NCBI GenBank assembly: GCA_035571875.1 | Contig: DATNBR010000062.1 | Location: 1 to 19,567 of the forward strand | DNA: 19,567 bases | Direction of reading: 5' to 3' | Source: Parafrigoribacterium_A sp035571875 | GTDB lineage: Bacteria > Actinomycetota > Actinomycetes > Actinomycetales > Microbacteriaceae | Part shown: one piece after another, positions 7,722 through 14,179 of the stretch | How positions within the stretch are numbered: position 1 is the stretch's first letter | Layout: the number at the start of each line of letters is the position of its first letter | Made by a program: the position numbers and the translations under genes | Notes under the pieces: model-generated | Told to the model about the DNA's origin: nothing | Database searches by the model: none | The model's input: the letters and a program-made list of their open reading frames with translations, nothing else

Positions 7722-8716
7722 CTGTCAATGCTCCCATTGCACAACCGGGCGGCGGTAGAAGTACCGCCGCCCGGCGGTGGAGCCGCAAGGATCTGACCTT
7801 CGACAGGATCAGCTTCATGCTGGTCTTCCTCGTCGTGCCGGTCGTCTGCTACATCATCTTCGTCGTGTCGCCGTTCGTGCAGGCGGCCTATTACTCGCTC
7901 ACGGACTGGTCGGGCTTCACCTCGACCATGAACTTCATCGGCGTCTCGAACTACGTCAAGCTGTTCCAGGATGCGACCTTCATGAAGGCGGTCGGCAACA
8001 GCGTGACGCTGGCGATCGTGCTTCCTCTCGTCACTCTCGTTGTCGCCCTCATCTTCGCGACCCTCGTGACCATCGGCGGTCCGGCGCAGGGCGCCATCCG
8101 GGGGCTGCGCTATTCCAGCTTCTACCGCGTCATCTCCTTCTTCCCCTACGTGATCCCGGCCATCGTAATCGGCCTCATCTGGGCGCAGGTGTATGACCCG
8201 AACAACGGCATCCTCAATGGCTTCCTCACTCTCATCGGGCTCGAGAACTTCAAATCCTTCGCCTGGCTCGGCACCCTCGGGGTCGCGATGCCCGCGGTCA
8301 TGTTCGTGATCGTCTGGGGTCTCATCGGCTTCTACATGGTGCTCTTCATCGCGGCCATCAAGGGCGTTCCCGCCGAGATCTACGAGGCGGCGAGAATCGA
8401 CGGTGCCGGCCGGTTACGCACCGCGCTGACCATCACCATCCCGCTCATCCGCGACAACATCCAGACCGCGTACATCTATATGGGCATCCTCGCGCTCGAC
8501 GCCTTCGTCTATATGGCGGCCCTGGAATCGGGCGGTGGACCGTCCAACTCGACCCTCGTGATGTCGCAACAGCTGTTCACGACGGCCTTCACCAAGGGCC
8601 AGTTCGGCTACGCCTGTGCCATGGGCGTTCTCCTCGCGGTGATCACGCTCGTGTTCGCGGCGATCGTATTTCTGGTGAGCAAGCTCACCGGCGGAAACAA
8701 TGACGTGGCGGAATGA
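7718..8716 (+). CDS. ngcF: Sugar ABC transporter permease, first subunit
   Basis: This 332-residue inner-membrane permease is of the MalF/CUT1 type. A cytosolic, basic N-terminus of ~28 residues is followed by about six hydrophobic spans. The cytoplasmic EAA loop (EIYEAARIDGAGRLRTALT, about residue 220) is the docking site for the ATPase. The GTG start overlaps the ngcE stop by four bases, which indicates translational coupling. It should pair with the next gene to form the channel for the NgcE substrate. Confidence 0.9.
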   Translation: MTVNAPIAQPGGGRSTAARRWSRKDLTFDRISFMLVFLVVPVVCYIIFVVSPFVQAAYYSLTDWSGFTSTMNFIGVSNYVKLFQDATFMKAVGNSVTLAIVLPLVTLVVALIFATLVTIGGPAQGAIRGLRYSSFYRVISFFPYVIPAIVIGLIWAQVYDPNNGILNGFLTLIGLENFKSFAWLGTLGVAMPAVMFVIVWGLIGFYMVLFIAAIKGVPAEIYEAARIDGAGRLRTALTITIPLIRDNIQTAYIYMGILALDAFVYMAALESGGGPSNSTLVMSQQLFTTAFTKGQFGYACAMGVLLAVITLVFAAIVFLVSKLTGGNNDVAE

Positions 8717-9627
8717 CGAACAGACCTCTCACAACAGAAGCCATCGTGACCCGCGCCGGTGGCGCGACCATCGCTCCGGGCCGCAAGCGAAAGCCGACCG
8801 CCGGCGACCGCGTGGTCGGCGGTGTATCGCACACCGTCCTCACCCTGTGGTCGCTCGTCGTCATCCTGCCGATGCTCTGGGTGCTGCTCTCCTCGTTCAA
8901 GACGACGAAGGAGATCTACGCCTCGCCTTTCTCGCTGCCCGCGGTGTGGAACTTCGACAACTACGTGAACGCGTGGACGACATCCGGCATCGGTAGCTTC
9001 TTCGTGAACACGATCGTGGTCGTCTTCGGCGCCCTGATCCTCACGATGCTGTTCGGGTCGATGTCGGCCTACGTGTTGGCCCGGTTCCAGTTTCCGGGCA
9101 GTAGGGCGCTCTACTACCTCATGCTCGCTGGGTTGACGTTCCCCATCTTCCTCGCGATCGTCCCGCTGTTCTTCGTGCTGCAGAGCATCGGACTCCTGAA
9201 CACGCTGCCCGGTCTCATCATCACCTACGCGTCGTTCGCCTTCCCGTTCACCGTCTTCTTCCTGGTGTCGTTCTTCAAGTCGTTGTCGAACTCCATCGCG
9301 GAGGCCGCGGCGATCGACGGCGCGGGCGAATGGCGCACCTTCTTCCAGGTGATGCTGCCGATGGCGAAGCCCGGGCTCGCGACCGTCGCGATTCTCAACT
9401 TCGTCGGCCTGTGGAACCAGTTCCTGCTTCCGATCGCGCTCAACACCGACCCGCAGAAGTACGTGCTGACCCAGGGCATGGCTCAGTTCGCCTCGCAGGC
9501 CGGGTACTCGGTCGACGCGGGCGCGCTGTTCGCCGCGGTCGTCATCACGGTCATCCCGGTGCTCATCGTCTACCTGATCTTCCAGCGCCAACTGCAGGGC
9601 TCGGTCTCGCAGGGCACCAACAAGTAG
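8713..9627 (+). CDS. ngcG: Sugar ABC transporter permease, second subunit
   Basis: This 304-residue MalG/CUT1-type permease starts at an ATG overlapping the previous stop (ATGA). A basic N-terminal region precedes about six membrane spans. The EAA loop (SIAEAAAIDGAGEWRTF, about residue 195) is followed by the conserved proline-containing helix. It is the last gene of the rightward operon. No ATP-binding subunit follows or occurs elsewhere in the window, so the importer probably borrows a shared MsiK-like ATPase, as known for Streptomyces CUT1 importers. Confidence 0.9.
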   Translation: MTNRPLTTEAIVTRAGGATIAPGRKRKPTAGDRVVGGVSHTVLTLWSLVVILPMLWVLLSSFKTTKEIYASPFSLPAVWNFDNYVNAWTTSGIGSFFVNTIVVVFGALILTMLFGSMSAYVLARFQFPGSRALYYLMLAGLTFPIFLAIVPLFFVLQSIGLLNTLPGLIITYASFAFPFTVFFLVSFFKSLSNSIAEAAAIDGAGEWRTFFQVMLPMAKPGLATVAILNFVGLWNQFLLPIALNTDPQKYVLTQGMAQFASQAGYSVDAGALFAAVVITVIPVLIVYLIFQRQLQGSVSQGTNK

Positions 9628-9650
9628 CCGCCCGGCCTCTGAGTTCGCCG

Positions 9651-9761
9651 GTGGCGGGAGATGCTGCCCCGCGGCGGGAGAAGCGCAACTGTGCGGCGGG
9701 AGAAACTGTCTCGTGGCGGGAGGCATAAGTCCCGCCGCGAGCCACTATCTCCCGCCACGAG
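9651..9761. repeat. Cluster of GGCGGGAG repeats with nested hairpins in a convergent junction
   Basis: Four direct copies of GGCGGGAG(A/G) begin at 9653, 9673, 9695 and 9715, spaced 20-22 bases. Two inverted copies follow. CTCGTGGCGGGAG (9710-9722) is exactly complementary to CTCCCGCCACGAG (9749-9761). It also pairs 11/12 with TCCCGCCGCGAG (9730-9741), so two alternative stems compete. The element fills most of the 179-bp gap between the converging ngcG and ygfZ genes. It may terminate transcription in both directions. The ordered direct copies suggest a dispersed intergenic repeat family rather than a plain terminator. Confidence 0.75.
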
Positions 9762-9806
9762 CTTCCGGAAGCCGGGGAGAAGAGGCCGGGGTGGGATGGA
9801 AGAGGT

Positions 9807-10937
9807 CTAGCGGCGGACGGCGCCGAGGCGCGGGAGGCGAGGCACGTTGGCGCTCGCACCGGCATCCGGCGGCACGATGATCTCCTGCGCCGCAGCGACA
9901 CGGATGCCCTCGGCCAGCACCACAAGATCGGCCAGCGGGTCGACGGTGCGCTTGATCACCGCGAGCGCGATCGGTCCGAGTTCGTGGTGCTGCGCCGACG
10001 AGGTGATCTGCCCGACGACCGTGTCGTCGTCGGCGCCCGGGAGCGCGACGCTGTCGCCGTGGACGGGAAGCACCGCATCCGAACCGTCGAGGTGCAGCAT
10101 CACGAGACGGCGAGGCGGATGCCCGAGGTTGTGTACCTTGGCGACCGTCTCCTGCCCGCGGTAGCAGCCCTTGCTGAGGTGCACGGCGGAGCGCAGCCAG
10201 TCGAGTTCGTGCGGAATGGTGCGCTCGTCGACCTCCGCGGCGAAGCGTGGGCGCCAGGCGGCTATCCGCAGCGCCTCGAGCGCGAGGACGCCGGCGACCG
10301 GATGCACGGTGGCCGCGGCCTGGTCTTCGCGGCGCACGAGCACCTCGCGGTACGGGAAGGAGGCGGAGGGATGCTCGGAGGTCGCCGCGTACTGGTGGCC
10401 GCCCGCGCTCACGGTCGGCCAGGGGTCGCGCCAGACGAGCGGAACGCCATTCGGCGCGGCGACGGGAAGGTCGACACCGCCGAGGGTGCCGATGGTCGCG
10501 TACTCCGCCGTGCGATCGGCGACCTCGACACGCAGCATGAAGCGCATGCTGCCCAGCCAGGTGAGCAGGCTCTCGGCGTCGTCGCGCTCGACGAGCAGCC
10601 ACAGGGTCTCGCCGTCATCGACGAGTCGGATGCTGTGCTCCACTCGACCGTTCGGGTCGAGGATGAGCGTCTCAGTCGACTCCCCCGGCGCGAGCCTCGC
10701 GATGCTCTGGCTGCTCACCGAATCGAGCCAGCTGAGCCGATCGGGGCCGGTGATGCTGAGGACTGCGCGGTGGGAGAGGTCCACGATCGCGTCGCCCGCG
10801 GCGAGCGCGCGCTGCTCTGCGACGGGAGATCCGTAGTGCAGGGCGACCCCGGCATCCGCGTCGCTGCCCTCGATAGCACCGGGCAGCGAAAGGAAGGCGC
10901 TGCGCGTTGGTTCAGTCGACAGGCTGTCAGTCGACAC
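9807..10937 (-). CDS. ygfZ: YgfZ/GcvT-fold folate-binding protein (iron-sulfur cluster maintenance)
   Basis: This 376-residue protein carries the YgfZ signature KGCYRGQE, with the conserved cysteine at residue 258, within a GcvT-like fold. YgfZ proteins bind folate and help assemble or repair Fe-S clusters of certain enzymes in the cytosol. I chose the GTG at 10937, giving a start VSTDSLSTEPTRSAFLSLPG. The open frame continues upstream to 11231, but that extension would lie wholly inside the overlapping nitrobindin-like gene and looks like non-protein composition. The genes overlap by 11 bases (10927-10937), so they are likely co-transcribed. No good ribosome-binding site precedes the GTG, consistent with coupling. 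Confidence 0.85.
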   Translation of the reverse strand: MSTDSLSTEPTRSAFLSLPGAIEGSDADAGVALHYGSPVAEQRALAAGDAIVDLSHRAVLSITGPDRLSWLDSVSSQSIARLAPGESTETLILDPNGRVEHSIRLVDDGETLWLLVERDDAESLLTWLGSMRFMLRVEVADRTAEYATIGTLGGVDLPVAAPNGVPLVWRDPWPTVSAGGHQYAATSEHPSASFPYREVLVRREDQAAATVHPVAGVLALEALRIAAWRPRFAAEVDERTIPHELDWLRSAVHLSKGCYRGQETVAKVHNLGHPPRRLVMLHLDGSDAVLPVHGDSVALPGADDDTVVGQITSSAQHHELGPIALAVIKRTVDPLADLVVLAEGIRVAAAQEIIVPPDAGASANVPRLPRLGAVRR

Positions 10938-11523
10938 GGGCGAGCCGTCCAGACGCGTGGGTCGCGATCGACTGGCCGAGGGCGGCGATGTCCCACGCCC
11001 ACAGCAGATGACTCTCGACGAGCCCGTACATGCGGGTGGATGCGGTGTGCTCCTTGGCGTTGACGGAACGGAGTACCGCATCCGTCGCCAGGTCGATGCG
11101 GGCGCCCTTGACCTGGCCGACATAGAGCTCACTGACTCCGCCGGGGTGCAGGATCGACGCCTCGACGTCGAAGCCGCCTGCCGCGTTGCGCAGCGTCTCG
11201 ACGGATGCCGCACTGCCGAAGGGCCGCACACCGACCCCCGGCAGCATTCCCGGCCCTGGGTCGCCGTCGGTGGCCGCGCGACTCAGCCGCCAGTAGCCCG
11301 TCTCGGTGGCGAGTGGCGTGAGCTCGTCATCGAGAAGCCAGGTGTACGAGGTGTAGTTGAGGTGCGGCAGTCCGTCGTGGCTGAAGCTCATGCGCTGGCC
11401 GAACTCGTGATTGCGCACGTCGTCCCCGATCGCGTAGTTGACCACGCCGCTGCCCTCCCACACCCCGAGCAGCCAGGAGAGTGGCACAAGCTCGGAGGGA
11501 ATGCTGTCGTCGAGTTCAATCAT
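10927..11523 (-). CDS. FABP-family / nitrobindin-like heme-binding beta-barrel protein
   Basis: This 198-residue protein has the N-terminal GxWxGxG signature (G20, W22, G24, G26 in WLLGVWEGSG). Its C-terminus, MYGLVESHLLWAWDIAALGQ then THASGRLARV, is typical of bacterial nitrobindins, such as the M. tuberculosis Rv2717c type. His189 is placed where the heme-ligating histidine of those proteins lies. Nitrobindins bind ferric heme and react with nitric oxide or peroxynitrite. The ATG at 11523 lies 25 bases downstream of a tiny membrane-protein gene, and the 3' end overlaps ygfZ. Function in this organism is inferred from family only. Confidence 0.85.
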   Translation of the reverse strand: MIELDDSIPSELVPLSWLLGVWEGSGVVNYAIGDDVRNHEFGQRMSFSHDGLPHLNYTSYTWLLDDELTPLATETGYWRLSRAATDGDPGPGMLPGVGVRPFGSAASVETLRNAAGGFDVEASILHPGGVSELYVGQVKGARIDLATDAVLRSVNAKEHTASTRMYGLVESHLLWAWDIAALGQSIATHASGRLARVD

Positions 11524-11548
11524 GAGAGCGCCGGGAGGCGGCAGAAGA

Positions 11549-11659
11549 CTAGCTCTGACCCCGGAAGAGGTTGTAGACGACGACCACCGAAACGTATCCG
11601 ATGGCGAGCGTGGCCAGAACCAGCAGGCCTACGAAGAAGAGTTCCAGGGCGAGGTACAT
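11549..11659 (-). CDS. 36-residue single-span membrane protein (hypothetical)
   Basis: The ATG at 11659 opens a 36-codon frame ending at TAG (11549-11551). The product begins MYLALELFFVGLLVLATLAI, continues as a hydrophobic helix through about residue 29, and ends NLFRGQS. It is a classic one-span membrane micropeptide with a short polar, positively charged tail. Codon third positions are GC-rich like the neighbours. There is no ribosome-binding site, but TAGAAT on the same strand (11666-11671) sits six bases before the ATG, the arrangement expected for a leaderless transcript. The nitrobindin-like gene follows after 25 bases, so the two are probably co-transcribed. I do not recognise a family or function. 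Confidence 0.65.
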   Translation of the reverse strand: MYLALELFFVGLLVLATLAIGYVSVVVVYNLFRGQS

Positions 11660-11665
11660 GACTCG

Positions 11666-11671
11666 ATTCTA
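11666..11671 (-). promoter_or_regulatory. Probable -10 element for a leaderless transcript
   Basis: TAGAAT on the minus strand differs from TATAAT at one position and lies six bases upstream of the ATG of the micropeptide gene. Transcription would therefore begin at or next to the start codon. No recognisable -35 lies 17 bases further upstream. It sits in the 38-bp gap after the SDR gene and would drive the micropeptide, nitrobindin-like and ygfZ genes. Confidence 0.45.
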
Positions 11672-11697
11672 TGCCCGTCGCGGGTGAGCGTCTCGGA

Positions 11698-12438
11698 TCA
11701 GCGCCCCGGCAGGCTGGCGAGCGACTGCGATCGACGCTCGAGGAGCTCCGCATAGGTACCATCGCGTTCCGCCCACCGCAGGGTCTGGGCGGCCTTGACC
11801 ACGATCTCGTTCGGCGTCGGGCGCGCGGTGAGGAGTGCGGTGAGCTCGTCGAGAAAGCCATCCAGCGGCAGCGCAGCGGGGTTGACCTTCTCCTGTCCAG
11901 CGGTTGCGACGGCGGGCGGAACGAGCTCGGTGACCTCGACGCCGGTGCCCGCGAGTTGGGCCCGAAGCGACTCCGTGTAGGCGTGAACTCCCGCCTTGGA
12001 TGCACCGTAGCTGGCCATGAGTGGGAAGGGGAGGAACGCGATGCCCGAGCTCACGGTGATGATGTTCGCGCCACCGCGGCCGATCAGATGGGGCGTGAAC
12101 GCGTCGATCACCCGGATGGTTCCGAGCAGGTTGACCGCGATGGTGGCCTCAGCCTGGCTGCCGTGCGCCGGGTCGCGGAGGTCCTCGATCAGCATGACAC
12201 CCGACATCGTCACCAGGACGTCGAGGTCGGGGTGGCCTGCCAGCACCTCGTCGCGGGCCCGAAGGACTGATGCAGGATCGGTGACATCGATCTGAACCGT
12301 CTCGAAGTCATCGACCTTGGCGGTGTTGCGGCCGCCGACCACCACGGTGCTGCCTGCCGCAGCGAACCGTCGTGCCAGCCCGAGGCCGATCCCGGAGGTG
12401 CCACCGACGATCAGCACGGTGCGATGGGTGATGTCCAT
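11698..12438 (-). CDS. Short-chain dehydrogenase/reductase (SDR)
   Basis: This 246-residue classical SDR has a Rossmann glycine motif GGTSGIG (residues 12-18, with Gly replacing the usual first Thr). It also has Asn103 in the AVNLLG segment, Ser130/131, and the catalytic Tyr144 and Lys148 (YGASK). It resembles the DltE-like branch. It should catalyse NAD(P)(H)-dependent oxidation or reduction of an unknown carbonyl or alcohol substrate in the cytosol. I chose the ATG at 12438 because the Rossmann strand begins right after it. An open frame continues to 12483, but that stretch encodes His-rich, unlikely residues. The sequence AGAGAGAAG lies upstream of the start. Confidence 0.88.
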   Translation of the reverse strand: MDITHRTVLIVGGTSGIGLGLARRFAAAGSTVVVGGRNTAKVDDFETVQIDVTDPASVLRARDEVLAGHPDLDVLVTMSGVMLIEDLRDPAHGSQAEATIAVNLLGTIRVIDAFTPHLIGRGGANIITVSSGIAFLPFPLMASYGASKAGVHAYTESLRAQLAGTGVEVTELVPPAVATAGQEKVNPAALPLDGFLDELTALLTARPTPNEIVVKAAQTLRWAERDGTYAELLERRSQSLASLPGR

Positions 12439-12709
12439 GTCTTTCTTCTCTCTACTCGAATGGTGATGCATCGGAATCATCACGCCGAGCGACCGCAGCG
12501 CGGAAGGCCCCCGTGTTCCCGGGAGTGACAGGGCCCCTCTCGACTCCCGCGTGCGGGCTAGCTCCTCGCGGCGCTCGACGTGCCCGCTTGGCGCCCGCTC
12601 CCACGCTCGACGACGTCATCCTGGTGATCTGCTACCGGATGAACGCAGCGACAGCGCAGTCAAGCTACGACTTCTTGCCGCCGCCCGACAGGAAGCGTGA
12701 CGCGGCGAA
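12439..12709. other. Intergenic region between the SDR gene and the small membrane-protein gene
   Basis: This 271-bp stretch holds no gene I can support on either strand. Near the SDR start there is a TGATG-N9-CATCA dyad (12464-12482), which could be an operator for that gene. At the far end (12665-12709, minus strand) an in-frame 14-codon extension with its own TAG follows the stop of the membrane protein. The middle is GC-rich with open frames lacking recognisable protein character. Confidence 0.4.
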
Positions 12710-12988
12710 CTACGCTGCGGCGAGGGGTGCGAGTATCGCGGTCGCGGCGGCGAGGATGACCACCGAGCCGACGAGGCTGGAGGTCATCCGGTTGACGAGC
12801 CCCTCCTTCTGCACGAGGGCAAGCTGCACGCAGAAGGTGAGGAAGATCGCACCGGCGAGAACCATCGGCAGCCAGGTGGGGTACTGGTGCGCCGGGGAGA
12901 AGAGTCCCACGAGCAGAGCCCCGACGGCGGTCAGTAACCACACGGGGATCACGGTCAGTTGCCAGCGCACGACTCCATCTTGCACCAC
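12710..12988 (-). CDS. Small three-span integral membrane protein (hypothetical)
   Basis: The product has up to 92 residues with three hydrophobic helices, at about residues 12-30, 41-60 and 70-90. A cytosolic loop with LVQKEGLVNRMTSS lies between the second and third. I do not recognise a named family; actinobacteria commonly encode such conserved small membrane proteins of ~90 residues. The start is uncertain. GTG codons at 12988, 12985 and 12970 are in frame, and the third (VRWQLTVIPVWLL) is an attractive alternative that would give 86 residues. The frame continues beyond the TAG for 14 more sense codons. No function can be assigned. Confidence 0.65.
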   Translation of the reverse strand: MVQDGVVRWQLTVIPVWLLTAVGALLVGLFSPAHQYPTWLPMVLAGAIFLTFCVQLALVQKEGLVNRMTSSLVGSVVILAAATAILAPLAAA

Positions 12989-13029
12989 GCGGCAGCCGAC
13001 CGCCTGCGCGATCCAGGTGCGCCCGTGGC

Positions 13030-13066
13030 GCCGATGCCGATCTCAGCGTGCGAGATCAGCATCGGC
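13030..13066 (-). terminator. Hairpin downstream of the azoreductase-type gene
   Basis: GCCGATGCCGATCTC (13030-13044) pairs with GAGATCAGCATCGGC (13052-13066) at 14 of 15 positions around a 7-base loop. It begins 11 bases past the stop codon of the flavoprotein gene on the minus strand. There is no T-tract, which is usual for high-GC actinobacterial terminators. Confidence 0.65.
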
Positions 13067-13077
13067 CCCGTGCCGCG

Positions 13078-13728
13078 TCAGTCGACCAGCGAGTACCGCT
13101 TCTGGGCGAGTGCGCGCCCGTGCTCGACCGCGAGCTGCTCCGCGGCCACCTTGATCTCGGCGGCCTGCTCGGTGAACTGGTCGAGGGCCGGATTCACGCC
13201 GACGAGCGTGAACGGGCGCCGCACGACGAGCAGGTCGGCACCCCAGACCTCGCCGATGACACGGCTCAGCCACGGGGTGGAGTGGTCCCAGCCCTCCTTG
13301 GGCGTGCCGGGGTCGTAGTTGCCGCCGAGAACCGTCGCGAGCACGACCGGCTTGCCCTTGAGAGCCCCTCCGGCGATGCGCTCGTCGGTGTAGGTGACGT
13401 CGTACCAGGTCTTCACGTGTGCCGCGACGCCCCAGTTGTAGAGCGGAATCGCCAGCAGCAGGGCATCCGCGTTGATCAGTTCGTCCGCGAGTTCTACGGC
13501 CAGAGTCTGAGCGTCGCGCTGGGCGGGGCTGCGATCGGCCTCGGCGACGAAGCCGCCGGTCACGACATCGCGCCAGAGCGTGGCGGGCAGCGGCTGGCTG
13601 CCGAGATCACGACGCGTGACGACAGAATCGGGATGTTCGGCCGACCACTCGGCCTCGACCAGATCGGCCAGAGCTCGGCTCTGGGAGGTGGCAGGCATGA
13701 TGCTCGCGTCGAGGCGGAACAAGGACAT
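13078..13728 (-). CDS. FMN-dependent NAD(P)H oxidoreductase, azoreductase-like
   Basis: This 216-residue flavodoxin-fold protein has an N-terminal phosphate-binding region (SLFRLDASIMPATSQSRALA, residues 2-21). The FMN-contacting motif PLYNWGVAAHVKTWYD starts at residue 95, corresponding to the P-x-YNF segment of AzoR/quinone reductases, with Trp in place of Phe. It should reduce quinones or azo compounds with NAD(P)H as a cytosolic dimer. The ATG at 13728 is set by a GGAGA site seven bases upstream; a TTG at 13740 would swallow that site. It is transcribed divergently from an HxlR regulator, an arrangement typical of electrophile- or quinone-responsive pairs. The final codons (SLVD) share a 12-base word with the end of the oxidoreductase gene at 467. 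Confidence 0.87.
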   Translation of the reverse strand: MSLFRLDASIMPATSQSRALADLVEAEWSAEHPDSVVTRRDLGSQPLPATLWRDVVTGGFVAEADRSPAQRDAQTLAVELADELINADALLLAIPLYNWGVAAHVKTWYDVTYTDERIAGGALKGKPVVLATVLGGNYDPGTPKEGWDHSTPWLSRVIGEVWGADLLVVRRPFTLVGVNPALDQFTEQAAEIKVAAEQLAVEHGRALAQKRYSLVD

Positions 13729-13802
13729 AAAGGTCTCCAAATCTGATGAACTAAGAAAAACAAAGTGACTCGGAAAACACTAGCACTGTTAGACTGGATG
13801 TC
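13729..13802. promoter_or_regulatory. AT-rich divergent promoter region of azoreductase and HxlR regulator
   Basis: This 74-bp gap is distinctly AT-rich against the GC-rich surroundings. Rightward, TAGACT (13790-13795) lies seven bases before the ATG of the regulator, so that transcript may be leaderless. An imperfect dyad AACA-N7-TGTT (13776-13790) overlaps this -10 and could be the HxlR operator giving autorepression. Leftward, GGAGA (13736-13740 region) serves the flavoprotein gene. Confidence 0.45.
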
Positions 13803-14138
13803 ATGGCCGAGCTCGAACTTGAGACGCGAAGGTGTGACGCAGCGATCACCCTCGCGTTCTCCGTGCTGGGCAAGCGATGGAACGGCATGATCCTCGGCGT
13901 CCTGGGCGGCGGAGAGGCCTCGTTTGTCGGGCTGCGCAAGGCCGTCAGCGGCATCAGCGACACGGTGCTGTCGGAACGCCTGTCCGAGCTCACCGAACTC
14001 GGACTCGTGCGCCGGCAGGTCGCCGAAGGGCCACCCGTGTCGGTCAGCTACGAACTCACGACCGCGGGCGTCGAAATCGTTCCGACGATAGATCAACTCG
14101 GCTCGTGGGCCATGCGCAATCTGCGGCCGCGGGACTGA
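13803..14138 (+). CDS. HxlR-family winged-helix transcriptional regulator
   Basis: This 111-residue regulator is of the normal HxlR size. The conserved Cys11 is followed by AITLAFSVLGKRWNGMIL, the wing-helix core with FVGLRKAVSGISDTVLSERL as recognition region, and a C-terminal YELTTAGVEI segment. HxlR proteins often sense electrophiles, aldehydes or quinones through the N-terminal cysteine and repress an adjacent oxidoreductase. The divergent azoreductase-type gene is the obvious target. The ATG has no ribosome-binding site but a -10-like TAGACT seven bases upstream. Confidence 0.9.
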   Translation: MAELELETRRCDAAITLAFSVLGKRWNGMILGVLGGGEASFVGLRKAVSGISDTVLSERLSELTELGLVRRQVAEGPPVSVSYELTTAGVEIVPTIDQLGSWAMRNLRPRD

Positions 14139-14179
14139 CCCGCCCTACTAGACTTCAGCTCTGGCGTTTGGAGGCCTCT

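Noticed and set aside
8608..9726. 372-residue open frame on the minus strand
   Set aside because: It is antisense to ngcG and extends into the repeat cluster; composition is Asp/Arg/His-rich shadow type.
9651..9761. CRISPR-like spacing of repeats
   Set aside because: The repeated unit is only 8-9 bases, copies are in both orientations, spacers are ~12 bases, and no cas genes are present.
10938..11231. N-terminal extension of ygfZ
   Set aside because: The added 98 residues overlap the nitrobindin-like gene entirely and read as Arg/Ser-rich shadow sequence. The GTG at 10937 gives a family-like start.
12513..13154. 213-residue open frame on the plus strand
   Set aside because: It crosses the antisense of the small membrane protein and part of the azoreductase 3' side, has no ribosome-binding site and no domain.
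13877..14179. N-terminal extension of the GlnR frame
   Set aside because: It runs through the HxlR gene in another frame. A perfect GGAGG before the GTG at 14180 and the match to GlnR N-termini fix the start.
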